Notes under the pieces: generated by a model
What the model was told of the DNA's origin: nothing
The model's input: only the letters and a program-made list of their open reading frames with translations
Database searches by the model: none
Shown here: positions 24,851 through 36,222 of the stretch, one piece after another
Position numbering within the stretch: the stretch's first letter is position 1
Layout: every line of letters starts with the position of its first letter
Program-made: the position numbers and the translations under genes
Assembly: GCF_026212465.1 (NCBI RefSeq)
Contig: NC_080059.1
Location: 11,895,329-11,959,328 of the forward strand
DNA length: 64,000 nt
Origin: Amaranthus tricolor
Lineage: Eukaryota; Streptophyta; Magnoliopsida; Caryophyllales; Amaranthaceae
Direction: 5' to 3'

Positions 24851-26043
24851 TTTAAAAGAAAAACAACTTGAAAAAAAAACCAATATATAATATCACATAA
24901 ACCAATTTATTAATTTGATATTTAATAATGACAAAAACATAATCAATTTTTAATTTAAGGGAACGAGAACGTCAGTAGGCCAAGGCTTTACCCCTATACC
25001 TACTTCATCAAGAGGTCGTCACCCCAAATAATTCAAGGCCAGCAGAGTAGTCTCAGGGAACCCTAGTGTGCACACCCCTTCTATTTGGATCACAACAAAT
25101 AGAAGGAAGACCAAACAACGTATCAAGTATCAGAAATAATAATACCTGTCGGCAGTTATACTAACCAAATAGGAGTTCATCACCCTTATATTTGGATCAC
25201 AACAAATATAAGAGCTTCATTTCCCTCGTGTTACACTTTACGTGATTTAATATATTTTAATAATTAGTCACAAACACACAAACATATAATCAAACATACA
25301 TTATACATTTTATTTTATGATCATAGGTTTTCCCAAGAAAAATATATCTCAAGAATATTCAATTGCAATATTAATATCATAATATTTTTCTCCCAAATTC
25401 AATCGCATTTAAAACTATTATTAAAATAATAATATAACTTTCATCAAAACAATAATATTATAAGTATTCCCTTTCAAATTAAAACCGTATCTAATTTCGT
25501 TATCAAAATAATAATATAAATTTTATCAAAATAGTAATTATAAATTCAAGTTTGACAAAATATAATTTGAAAATATATAAAACATAATATCATACAAAAT
25601 AATGTCATATCAAATCATGTACCCATTTAAACATATTAATTATCACTTAGCACATAATACTAACGGGATAGTCCTAATTAGATGGACATTGAGAATTACC
25701 TTGTCACGCGATCCTAGACAACGTACGCTCCTAATAATCTTTGTCTACGAAATCGCTGTCTTTAATATCGAAATCTTGCGTTTCCTTGACTGAATTTTAA
25801 GCAAATGGGAGATGGAGGAAGTAGTTTGTAGGAGAAAAAGGAAGTGTGAGTAATAATGTGAATGAATTAAGGGTAATTGGTTTAATTTATAATAGGTAAG
25901 TGAGGTTTGTTATAAGATTTAGAGGGAGAAGTGGGAAGTTATTTGTTAATGGGGAGTTATATTTTTTTTATAATTTCTGAAATTTATTTATTTATATATT
26001 ATTATAATAATTATTATTATTATTTAAAAAAACGGTTGTTACA
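24323..26043. mobile_element. Solo LTR-like insertion (1.7 kb)
   Basis: The insert begins TGTAACATCC and ends GGTTGTTACA, the TG...CA ends with short inverted repeats typical of Ty3/gypsy-type plant LTRs. Unit B has the uninterrupted site at about 42968. It has no gag or pol coding. It carries an (AT)n microsatellite at about 24784-24847. A 5-bp target-site duplication is not clean: ATTATT occurs on both sides but displaced by a TG on the right. An orphan LTR left after recombination is the best reading; a non-autonomous element is possible. Confidence 0.65.
24784..24847. repeat. (AT)n microsatellite
   Basis: About 32 tandem AT dinucleotides lie inside the solo-LTR-like insertion. Confidence 0.95.
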
Positions 26044-26811
26044 TGATTATTTAATAATGATTTAACTATTGTTTGTTAATTTTTAATTTTTAATATAATT
26101 TATTTATTTAATTATAGTTAATGTTTAATATTGTTTTTTTTTTGAGATTTGATATATTTTATAATTAATTTTTTTTAAAAATTTTTTTATGTGTAATTAT
26201 GCAAATAAAAGTTTGATAATCATGGTAGATGAAAAAATTATTTAGAGTTGGATTAATTGTAACTAGTTCTAGTTCTAAGCCTATTAGAAGCGACTCTCAT
26301 TACAGGGGTGTTTCTAGGTCAATGTGGTGTGCTAGGCAGCAAGAACTTAGGAGTCAGGCATATAGGGCCATAGGCGGATTTAGTGTATAACCCTAGGTAG
26401 CACGTGGTATCCATGATAGAAAAAAAAAAGTTTTGAGAGGAAACTTTAATCATCATGCACGCACTTTATAAAATTATTGGAGCATTGCCTTGAGATAATC
26501 ATTATTGTATTATATTGCTTATACATGTCAATTTAGAGTAAAGATTTTTTGTTGTTGTTTAATTTACAATTAACATTCTGCTAAAATTTTTACAATAATT
26601 TATATAATTTATTTACTTCAATAAAGTAATGTTACCACTTACCCATGAGTTTGAATCCTGCAACCGCTACTGTATAGGGCTATTGCCTTTGAACAAGTAC
26701 GTAATCATATATGAACCTATAAGCGAGCACAGTTTCTTAGGATTAATAACTAATGAAGAGGATGTGTCTAGTGAGTCTGAGCGACAAACACACATTCTCT
26801 AAGACGACCCA

Positions 26812-27051
26812 TTGGTTGACCTATCGAGAAGGGTTAGAGGTATAGGTTTCTTTGTTCATAAACAGGTGCTAGTATTTTTAGCGGTGTTGATGGCCAATCT
26901 GTTGATAGCTCATTTAATGATCCTACTCCTCGGGGTAGGCAACATAGGTAGGCTTCGGGCGAGAATTAGGTTAATTATGGATGAGCCAATGCTTGGCGGC
27001 CTACAAAATGTCGACTTCTTCCTAGCTATGGAGGACGCATATCTAGGCTAA
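26812..27051 (+). pseudogene. Unidentified open frame, unit A (probably non-coding)
   Basis: A 79-codon frame beginning MVDLSRRVRG with a hydrophobic middle. The same frame exists in unit B (43739-43969) with at least four amino-acid changes and an earlier stop, that is, mostly non-synonymous differences, which argues against selection on the protein. It may be a fragment of an old transposon gene. No domain is recognised. Confidence 0.3.
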
Positions 27052-27083
27052 TATTTGAAGGGAAGGAGCCTACTCCTCCAGTT

Positions 27084-27722
27084 TAGGGATGCAAACGGGG
27101 CAGGGCGGGGCGGGTATTGGAATTACCATCCCCATCCCCATCCCCGCGGCGGGTATAATTTTTTCCCCGTCCCCGCCCCGATGGGTTTGTATCTAAAACC
27201 ATCCCCGCCCCACCACCCATCTGGGTATCCATCCCCGTGTAATACCCATTTTTCCCGCCCCACCACCCGTCAAATCCCCGCTTAATACCCATCTGTGCCA
27301 TATATTTATATTCAATCATTTTATAAAACTAATAACATTATTGCATAAATATCAATAACTAGTTAAAATACCAATCGACTCATCATTAACAACTTTGAAC
27401 TCTTTTAACCATTTTATGAAGACAAATGTGAGTCCGGACGAAAAAGATATCGCATTTACAAAACGGGAAAGAAAACGGAAACTACCAAAAGACTTAAAAA
27501 TATTTTAAGGCGGGGCGGGGCGGGGCGGGGCGGGTATGGGGCGAGGCGGGGCGGGGATGGGGCGGGTATCACCTAAAACCCATCCCCATCCCCATCCCCG
27601 CGGTGGGTATGAATTTTATACCCGTACCCGCCCCATGACCCATCAAACCGGGACCCATCCCCTCCCCGATGGGGCGGGGATGGGGCGGGTCTCCTATTAG
27701 ACCCGCCCCGCCTGCATCCCTA
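27084..27722. mobile_element. GC-rich hAT-type MITE with 8-bp target duplication
   Basis: A 639-bp insert with inverted ends TAGGGATGCA and TGCATCCCTA, flanked by the perfect 8-bp duplication CTCCAGTT (27076-27083 and 27723-27730). Unit B has a single CTCCGGTT there, the empty site. Eight-base duplication and TAGGG ends are hAT hallmarks. Its subterminal parts are packed with GGGGCGGG and CCCCATCCC tandem blocks, giving very high GC in otherwise AT-rich DNA. Open frames across it (27055-27285, 27083-27319) are low-complexity products of these repeats, not genes. Confidence 0.93.
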
Positions 27723-28029
27723 CTCCAGTTGCAATATCATATCATTTATGATGTCAATATATTAATTTTTTAATTATTTTGAGATTTTTTTTTATCAAAA
27801 TGATTTGTTATTAAGTTAAGTGACATATACATGGATGTGTATACATATCTAATTATACATTTTAAGATGGACAACTAAAAAATTACTAAATTAAAGAGTT
27901 TCACATCAATATTATCGATAATAGGAGAAATGCTATTAATCGAGCTTAACAAAGTGTGGGCTATTTTTTTTTTTAAAAAAAAAAAAAGTGTGGGCTAGGA
28001 TTAAATTTTTCGTAGGAGAGCCCAACATT

Positions 28030-28610
28030 TTCCACGAAAGGGTGAAAATTTGAAATAAATAAGTAATTTTAAAAAAAATAATAAGCTTTGAGTAAACTTA
28101 ATTCCAAAAATAAGCGTCTTTATGTTGGAGTCTAAGGTTAGGTATGTTCGCAGTTACTAACAGCGAACAAAAACATTGATCAAAAAAAGTCAAAATTGTT
28201 TGATCGCTGTTATAAACTGCAAACAAAAGAGAGACTATGTTATAACGTTAGATGGAACCAAAAAAATAGAAATCATGTTAATGTTATAACGTTAGATGGG
28301 ACAAAAAAATGGAAATCATGTTTGTTCACAATTACTGATTGCGAACAAACTTGATTTTTATTTTTTTTCTCCATCTAACATTATGATATTGTATCCCTTT
28401 TGTTCACAGTTACTAACTGTAAACAAATAATTTTGACTAATTTTTTTGTTCGTTGTTAGTAACCGTGAACATACCTGATTTTAGGCTAGGACATGAAGAC
28501 GCCTATTTTAAGAATTAAGTTTACTAGAAGCTTATTTTTTATTTTTATTCTGATGTTAGAATTACTTTATTTGTTTCAAATTTTTCCAAAGGGTTGACAT
28601 AAACTTTCAA
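28030..28610. mobile_element. Palindromic element, unit A (GTTCG family)
   Basis: Long imperfect inverted arms: about 28030-28260 pairs with about 28350-28610, including the box GTTCGCAGTTACTAACAGCG and its counterpart GTTCGTTGTTAGTAACCG. There is no coding frame. Related shorter copies lie at 28845-28940 and 6085-6195. It is present in both duplication units, so it is older than the duplication. Confidence 0.6.
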
Positions 28611-28844
28611 GGAAAATATAAAAATAAAAGAAAAACCAAAAGGCTTCATCTTGCTTCTCTCTCACGTTAAACCAAAATATGGAAGCTTGCAAGTCGCCTC
28701 GCCAGCCATACATAAAGGGAGTGATGAGATGAAATTTTGAAAAAAATAAACTTATTTTTTAAAAAAAATTCCAAAATAAATTTTTAGAAATTTGAATTTC
28801 CAAAATAAGGTCTCAATTAGGTCTTTATGCCAAAGCTAAAGTCA

Positions 28845-28940
28845 AATGTTTGTTCGTTGTTATTAATAATAAATAAAGAAACTAGTCAAAAAAGTTAAAA
28901 TCCTTTATTCAATGTTATTAATAACGAACAAAAAAAACAA
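28845..28940. repeat. Short GTTCG-family palindrome, unit A
   Basis: The block TTTGTTCGTTGTTATTAATA and its near reverse complement TATTAATAACGAACAAA lie about 60 bp apart. The partner in unit B is 44945-45040. Confidence 0.55.
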
Positions 28941-29068
28941 TGTCATAACATTAAAAGGACAAAAAACAAGTACAAGGAGTAAAAATAATAAAATGGTAAA
29001 AGTTCATGGTATTAGTGTCCTCAAGATTCTACTTAGGAGACCTAGGATTCTATGCGTGAGTAGAAAAT

Positions 29069-29390
29069 CATTATAACATAATGTGCGTTTAGTGAGATAT
29101 ATTTAGCTTTTTGAAGATTTAGTAACATTTATTAGATTCTTTAGCAGTATAATAAATAATCACACTAAATCTTTTTGCGACATAAGATCTAGTGACATTT
29201 CTCAGAAATGTCACTATAGACTATAGTAACAATCACATATACTACTAAAGACGAAATAAAGTATCGCTAAATCATTTTATAGTGGAACTTAAAATAAAAA
29301 CTAATAATTATTAAACTAAAAATATAAATCAGTGACATTTTTTTAATGTCACTAAATCTAGTGTCGCAAAAAGTAAAATGTGTTGTAGTG
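29069..29390. mobile_element. CACTA-like MITE, unit A
   Basis: A 322-bp element with related inverted ends, CATTATAACATAATGTGC on the left and the complement of CACTACAACACATTTTAC on the right, flanked by the 3-bp duplication AAT (29066-29068, 29391-29393). TGACATTT/AAATGTCAC boxes repeat inside. Three-base duplication and CACTA-type ends fit the En/Spm group. Confidence 0.7.
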
Positions 29391-29410
29391 AATCCAACAC
29401 CTATTTTTAA

Positions 29411-29678
29411 AAGATAGTTACTCTCTCCGTTCTTTTTTGTTTTTCTCGTTTATTTTTTGCATAGTTTTCCAAGTAAGTTTTGAGTGTTAATATCTCTAAA
29501 TGTGCATCATAAAACATTACAAAAAAAATATAGTAAAAAGTAGACATTAAGACGAATTTGACGAGATCTCGCATGATATATTTTATCATCTATATATATC
29601 TTAAAAATTTTTATTAAATTTCTCTCTCTTTAAAATAAAATATTTTCTAAGTGGGAAGAACATTAGGAAACGGAGGAG
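29411..29678. mobile_element. Stowaway-like MITE, unit A (partly missing in B)
   Basis: The left end CTCTCTCCGTTCTTTTTTG and the right end AAACGGAGGAG are inverted partners. In unit B only the left part survives (about 45552-45665), and the homology then jumps to the equivalent of 30305. Confidence 0.6.
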
Positions 29679-29679
29679 T

Positions 29680-30480
29680 AAGTTACAAGGTGGTAGCTTA
29701 ATATTTAAGGGAATAAAATGCGATATTATTTTGGGCGTTTCCACACTTTTGTATTATAATATCACCTTGATTACAATCATAATAACATGCTGAGATAAAT
29801 CAAGTGATTACTAATATTCAAATGCAATATTATGTAGATAGTATCAAATATTAGCCACATGGTTCTATTATATTAGCCATCTTAAGGATACTTGTTAATG
29901 GACATTTTTGGTTCTTGAAGATTCGATATGATATCCTCTTCCAACAACCATAATTCATAAGGTTTGAAGATTCTAATCTAAGTTGAATACTATGAAATTG
30001 CAGGACATTTAGAGTATATTAAGACAACTATATATACTACATATTATGTATTATAGTGGAACAATATGTAATAATAGCAAAGTCCAAAATAATGCCAAGA
30101 GGTGAAAATGCAAAAACAGATCAAAACAGAAGAAAAGCGACTAGTCGTCGCTTGTTCTTTACCTCTCTCAATTTTGACAGAAACAAAATCCGACTTTGCT
30201 TTTTGGGGAACATCGAGTCGGCATTCAGGGCGACGACTCGTCGCCAGTCCCTTGCCTTGAACTTTGCTGTTTGGTAAGCTTCAAATGTTAGTTATATTTG
30301 TTAAAACATCATTTGTCTCATATGTGAGCTTTGGTTGAAAGAATCATTTGTTTCATAGCTTGATTTTGGATTTGAAGATTGGCTACAGAGTTTCTTTGAT
30401 CACCAAGAAAGACACCATGAAAATTAGGTTGCAACGATGAACGTCGTTCGCACTTGATATTAATAGAAGGCATTTAAACA
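29680..30480. other. Unit A sequence largely missing from unit B
   Basis: No supported gene. The open frame 30056-30277 contains paired ACTAGTCGTCGC / GACGACTCGTCGCC boxes that look like inverted repeat arms, not protein. Only 30305-30370 has a match in unit B (45718-45782). Confidence 0.4.
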
Positions 30481-30775
30481 CTTTTCTTTTGTGATATTTC
30501 TGCCACAAGAGTGTTTGGGATGACAAATAAAATTCACAATGAGATATAATCTATTACAACAATCCCTTAGCACAAAGAGATTGCAATGTAAGACAATATA
30601 TTGTAGATGGATTAAAAACTTAAAGATGTAATAAAAGTTAATTACTCCTTCACCACAATTTATGCAAAAGAAAAGCAAGAAGAATATGTATATTCAAGAA
30701 AGAAATCAGCAATGTATGAATGGATGAGTGAAATTCCCTGGTGTGTGTCAACCAATGCCAACTTATATTTCTAAT
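30480..30775. other. Segment inverted between units
   Basis: This segment is the reverse complement of 45796-46080 in unit B, with high identity, while sequence on both sides remains collinear (30305-30370 with 45718-45782; 31508 onward with 46082 onward). It shows a local inversion after duplication. Confidence 0.85.
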
Positions 30776-30927
30776 GGAAGCTATATGAGAGAGTACAACA
30801 TAAATCACTTTCTTCTAGATCTTCTCTAAAATATCTATTGCTTTGTTATTGAACCTATACTTGTTGTAAAAGGAACTCAAGGAAGTATGACATAAATTGG
30901 TTATACTTCAAGATCATTTTATAAAGG

Positions 30928-31312
30928 GATATTCTACGTGGTAGTAACAAACTTTTGCGAAAGGCCTGTGGTAGCAAATTTTTAAAAAATTCCATAAAAT
31001 AGCATTGTACTTTTAGAATTTAAGTTGTCGTAACATTAATGTCCAAAAAAACGTTGGATTATACATTAAGTTGTGAAATTTCATTTTTACTTTTGTCTTC
31101 TTCCTTAAAATACAATAACGTTCTTTCTTTAAAATTCAACAAAATAGCATTGTACTTTTGGAATTTAAGCTGCCGTAACATTAATGCCCAAAATACTTAG
31201 ATTATGCGTTAAATTGTGAAATTCCAAAAGTACAATGCTATTTTGTGAAATTTTTTAAAGATTTGCTATCACTGGCTTTTCGCAAAAGTTTATTGCTATC
31301 ATGTAGAATATC
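30928..31312. mobile_element. Mutator-like MITE (about 90-bp inverted ends)
   Basis: A 385-bp stretch with near-identical long inverted ends starting GATATTCTAC and including CTTTTGCGAAA and TAGCATTGTACTTTT blocks. The flanks share a TTTATAAA-type sequence, an imperfect candidate target duplication. It has no coding. Long TIRs suggest a Mutator relative. It is absent from unit B. Confidence 0.65.
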
Positions 31313-31690
31313 TTTTTATAAAAGCTTATTTAAAATCACTAAGACACTAAGTGTTTACAGTTGAGAATCACTTTCAAACCAAGTTGCTATAAGACTATGA
31401 TTTGAATGTCATCAATATAAAACGTATCTTTGATTTTGTGGTAATATATCGAACCGTGTTCAGTAGTGTACGTAGCAGTCTCAAGCTTTTACATACACCA
31501 ATAGAAAGTCAAACCAATAGAAATTGAACAATACACCAAATGTAATCTGGTTCTAGAGGAAGGAAATGAGCAACATCGATTTTGTAAGATGGAGGCTAAC
31601 ACTTGCATGGCAAAGACAAGAACAATAATGAAACTTCCACAGGTCTGTTTGTGGTTTTAGGGGGTAGTTGTTTGAATGGCCCATGTCCTG

Positions 31691-32056
31691 TATTAGATGT
31701 TAATCTAGAAAAATCTATGTAAAAAATCTAAACAAGAAACTTGTCGAACATGTTTCTAGAATATTGTTAGTAAAAATCTTAGGAAAAATCTAGAATTAGC
31801 AACCTAGAATAATCTCAAGAATTATCTAGATATGAATATAATATGCTAGAAAGTGTATAACACTCTAAGCTTAGCTAGAATAGCCTAAAAACTAGGAGAC
31901 TTACCAAGGCTATAAATAGCCACTTGTTGTACTTTTGAAAAATGAAGTAATGTAAGCTATATTCACTTAACAATTCAAAAATATTGTCCAACTCATCTTT
32001 ACTCCTCCCCTAACTTGCAACAATAACCCACTAACTTCCGCATATTAATTCTAACA
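31691..32056 (+). repeat. Copia 5' LTR
   Basis: 366 bp, starting TATTAGATG and ending TTCTAACA. The termini are TA...CA rather than the usual TG...CA, and both LTRs agree. A TATAAATA box lies at 31911-31918, the likely promoter for element transcription. Confidence 0.95.
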
Positions 32057-32058
32057 TT

Positions 32059-32072
32059 TGGTATCAAGAGCC
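32059..32072 (+). other. Copia primer-binding site
   Basis: TGGTATCAAGAGCC begins two bases after the 5' LTR. It resembles the complement of the initiator-methionine tRNA 3' end (TGGTATCAGAGC) with one added A. Confidence 0.85.
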
Positions 32073-32159
32073 AATTTAATCCAAAGCCTCCACTTTTTAT
32101 CATCCATCTTCTAACCGTCATATTAACATTATATTAACTCCACACAAAAAAAATATAAA

Positions 32160-32819
32160 GTGGCCTACTCTACAAACTCAAACTCAAATACAAACACAAA
32201 CATTTTTAATCCCCAAGTTAATTGGGTACCTATATTTAAAGGGGAGAAATTTGATCGATGGAGTATGCAAATGAAATCAATCTTCATCACCCAAGATATT
32301 TGAGAAATTATTGAAGATGGCTACGAGAAACCCAAAGATGTCAATGACGAGGCTTCTTGGGATGCCTCAAAGAGAGGCCAATATAAACAAAACATAAGAA
32401 AGGATCATTATGCCCTTTCCATAATTTATCGCAGGATAGATGAAACAATACTACCTACGATCATGGCCGCTACAACGGCAAAGGAGGCGTCGAGTATCCT
32501 GGAGACAAAATATAGAGGCTCGGAAAAGGTAATACTCTTTAAACTTCAATCTTTGTGGGGTCAATTTGATAGCTTACAAATGACAAATAATGAATCAATT
32601 CAATCCTATGTTGATCGAGTCTCAAGTATTGTTAATCAAATTCGATCTAATGGAGACACAATTGAAGATGTTAAAATAATCCGAAAAATATTACGAACTC
32701 TTACAAAAAAATTCGATCACATAGTGGCTGCTATAGAAGAGTCTAATAAAGATTTAAGATTGCTTACCATGACTGAGCTAATGGGCTCTCTATTGGCTCA
32801 TGAAGAAAGAATGCGTTGA
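32160..32819 (+). pseudogene. Copia gag remnant
   Basis: The gag frame is readable from a GTG at 32160, where an ATG would be expected, and is broken by an in-frame TGA at 32301. It continues as an open stretch 32463-32819 with a typical UBN2-type gag region (ILETKYRGSEKV; LQSLWGQFDSLQM), then stops at TGA. The zinc knuckle follows in another frame at about 32988-33029 (CxxC, H, C all present). Confidence 0.85.
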
Positions 32820-32995
32820 TTTGATGAGCAGTCGGTAGAACAAGCCTTTCAAGCTAAATTAAAATTTTCTAATGGAGAAAATAAAAATTGCCAAGAAAAT
32901 AATTTTCAACCAATAAAGAAAATTTTTAATAACCGTGGTCGGGGAAGAGGAATTTATAAAACCAAGGGAGCCGAGATAATAACTCTTTTTGCATA

Positions 32996-33988
32996 TTGTG
33001 TAAGAAAAATGGCCATAACACAAGAGACTGTCGGTACAAATGTAAAAGATGTACACACTCTCATTTTGAAAAAAATTGTTATTTCCGGCAAAAAGAAGAG
33101 GCTAATTTTGTAAAAAATAATAACTCTAATGATCAATTATTTTATACTTGTTTAAATGCTCAAGAAGAGCAAAATGACACATGGTACACTGATAGTGGTT
33201 GTTCCAACCACATGACCGGAAATAAAAATTTCTTTATCACTCTTGATGAAAATATAAAATCACAAACAACTCTTGGTGATGGGAGTAATCAGGAAGTTTT
33301 CGGAAAGGGAACAATTATTGTTAAAACAAAAAATTGCTCCTCTAAATTCATCCCCGACGTCTTTTATGTCCCGCTAGCACAAAATTTGTTAAGTGTGGGT
33401 CAGTTAGTCCAAAAAGGCTATATGGTAAAATTTGATAATAATCAATGCCATATATATGATAAGAAAAAGGGGCAATTAATCACTACCACCAAAATGGCTC
33501 CAAATAAAATTTTTCCACTTAAAATGCAATTGGAGTCTAATACTTCCTTAAGTACAATGGTGAATGAATCCGCATTGTGGCATTTAAGATTCGGACATTT
33601 AAATTTTGACAGTTTAAAACTGTTAAAAAATAGAGAAATGGTGATTGGGCTATCACCAATCACTAATGAAAAGAAAATTTGTGAGGGTTGTATCTATGGC
33701 AAAATGCATAGATCACCATTCCCAACCTCATCTTGGAGGGCTAGAGCTCCATTAGAGCTTGTCCATGCTGATATATGGGGTCCTACCAGGAATCCGTCTC
33801 TTGGCCGAAAAAGATACTTTCTATTGATTGTGGATGATTTTTCACGCATGATGTGGGTGTATTTCTTGGAGAAAAAATCAGAAGCATTATCCCACTTCAT
33901 GCAATTTAAAGCCCTCACAGAAAAACAAAGTGGGCATTCAATAAAGGTTCTAAGAACCGATCGTGGGGGAGAATTTCACAAGCAATGA
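32996..33988 (+). pseudogene. Copia pol, 5' part: zinc knuckle, protease, integrase N-terminal
   Basis: An open frame of 330 codons. It contains the end of the CCHC knuckle, the protease box DSGCSNHMTG, the integrase GAG-pre domain with His/Cys pairs (HLRFGHL, CEGCIYGK), the first catalytic Asp in HADIWGP and the second in RTDRGGEF, then a premature TGA caused by a frameshift. Confidence 0.9.
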
Positions 33989-34348
33989 ATTCAACAAATT
34001 CTGTAAACAACACGGCATCAAAAAGGAGCTCACAGTCAGACGCACACCACAAAAAATGGTGTTGCAGAAAGGAGAAACAGGACAATTGCTGAAATGGCTC
34101 GGAGTATGATGCAAGGAAAAAATCTGCCTAAACATTTTTGGGCAGAAGCTTTCTACACAGCTATTTACATATTTAACAGGTCTCCCACAAAAGCGGTAAG
34201 AAGCATGACGCCGTATGAAGCTTGGCACAAAAGAAAGCCAAGGGTTGAGCACCTCAAAGTTTTCGGGTGCATTGCATATGCCCACGTCCTGAAGGAGAAT
34301 CGGAATAAGCTAGACGGAAAAGGAGAAAAATGTCACTGGATACAGTGA
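33989..34348 (+). pseudogene. Copia pol, middle part: integrase C-terminal
   Basis: Integrase reading continues here after a frame change at about 33975 and a return to the earlier frame near 34050. The region 34094-34348 is open (FWAEAFYTAIYIFNRSPTKA; VFGCIAYAHV) and ends at TGA after a further frameshift near 34340. Confidence 0.85.
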
Positions 34349-34391
34349 CGAGTCTAAAGGATATCGTCTCTATCAGCCCGAATCCAAGGAG

Positions 34392-36215
34392 TTGATCATC
34401 TCCAGAGATGTCATATTCAATGAAGGAGCACAGTGGCAATGGAACAAGAGCAATCCAGAAGTTCACAATCCAAAAGTTCCAGTGACAGTCATTCCACCTC
34501 CAAACCCAGACCAAGGCGAAGACACAAGCAGGCTAAGATCAACACCAAGCAGCCCAAGATCACCACCAAGCAGCCCTAGATCACCATCAAGCTCGAGTCC
34601 AACACCAGAATCAAGTCCAACACCGGCCTACTTGGATAAATATCAGTGTAATCATGCTATCATGGCTCTCATTGCCAACGAACCACAAGGCTTCCAAGAG
34701 GCAGCACAAGAAGAGGAATGGATTGACGCCATGAATGAAGAAATCAAGATGATCGAGAAGAACCGCTCATGGGAGCTTATTGACAAGCCTCGAGACAAAG
34801 AAATAATAGGCCTCAAATGGGTCTATAAGATCAAATACGATGAAGATGGCTCCATTCAAAAGTACAAGGCTCGCTTAGTTGCAAAAGGCTATTCACAACA
34901 ACCCGAAGTTGATTTCAACGAGACATATGCTCCAGTTGTTCGAATGGAGACGATCAGGTCAGTCCTTGCACTCGCAGCTCAACTTAAATTACAAGTTTTT
35001 CAATTAGATGTCAAATTTTCTTTTCTTAATGGCGAGTTAAAAGAAGAAGTATATATTAAGCAACCGCAAGGATATGTAATTGAAGGCAAGGAAGAAAAGG
35101 TGTATCGCCTTCGAAAGGCCCTTTATGGGCTCAAGCAGGCTCCTCGTGCATGGAATAGCAATATTGATGGCTATCTTATTCAAAATGGGTTTACAAAAAG
35201 CCCAAGTGAGCCATCACTTTACATCAAGACACAAGAGTCACATGATTTTCTCATCTTGTGCCTTTATGTAGACGATCTCATTTACATGGGCACTAACTCA
35301 AAAATGATCGAAGATTTCAAGAAAGCAATGATGTTGGAATATGAGATGACCGACCTTGGAGCTATGAAATACTTCCTTGGCATGCAAGTTAAGCAAGGTC
35401 CAGGAAGAATTTTTCTCTCACAGGAGAAATATGTTGAAGATATGCTCAAAAATTTCAACATGAGCGATTGCAAGCCAATGACGACACCAATGGGTACGAA
35501 TGAGAAACTTTCCAAATATGATGGAAAGGAGAAAGTAGACGCATCGCTCTATCGTAGCATGCTCGGATCTCTCATCTATCTCACAAACACAAGACCAGAC
35601 ATCGTTCATGCAGTAAGCATCATCTCAAGGTTTATGAGTGAGCCAAGCAAAGCACACTTAGCAGCAGCCAAGAGGATACTCAGGTATATCAAAGGAACAA
35701 AAAGCTATGGGATAATGTACGAGTCCGAAGCAGACTACAAGCTCATAGGCTACATGGATAGTGACTGGGCAGGATGCATCGATGATCAAAGAAGTACAAG
35801 TGGATACGTGTTCCAGCTAGGGTCCAAGTCTATCTCATGGTCATCAAAGAAACAAGCTACGGTAGCACTATCATCATCAGAAGCAGAATACGTATCAGCT
35901 ACAAGCGCGGCATGTGAAGCAGTATGGCTAAGAAGAATCCTAAAAGATCTACAACAAAAGACAGAAGATGCAACTACCATCTATTGTGACAATATGTCAG
36001 CAATAGCCATGACAAAGAATCCAGTCTTCCATAGTCGCACAAAGCATATTGAGATACGACACCACTTCATTCGAGAATTGGTCGAGAAACAAGAGATCGA
36101 GCTACAATTCTGCAAGACAGAGGAGCAACTCGCAGACATATTTACCAAGGCACTTCCAACAGAAAAGTTCATCAAATTTAAAAGACAGCTTGGAATTCAA
36201 GATTTTTCAGATTAA
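34392..36215 (+). pseudogene. Copia pol, 3' part: reverse transcriptase and RNase H
   Basis: A 607-codon open frame. It starts with a Ser/Pro-rich linker, then reverse transcriptase with WVYKIKYDEDG, QLDVK motif A, YGLKQAPRAW and the YVDD active-site box, followed by RNase H with SDWAG, SSSEAEY, KHIEIRHHF and LADIFTKALP. The position after QLDVK reads FSFLNGEL where SAFLNGEL is usual. This part is intact as a frame but has no start linked to gag. Confidence 0.93.
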
Positions 36216-36222
36216 GGGGGAG
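36211..36222 (+). other. Copia polypurine tract
   Basis: The A/G-rich run AAGGGGGAG sits immediately before the 3' LTR and overlaps the end of the RNase H frame; it primes plus-strand synthesis. Confidence 0.85.

Noticed and set aside
26640..26665. B-box-like GTTTGAATCC suggesting a SINE
   Set aside because: No A-box was found at a suitable distance upstream, and no tail or target duplication is visible.
27055..27319. Open frames on both strands within the GC-rich block
   Set aside because: They are low-complexity translations of GGGGCGGG and CCCCATCCC repeats inside the hAT MITE 27084-27722, which is absent from unit B.
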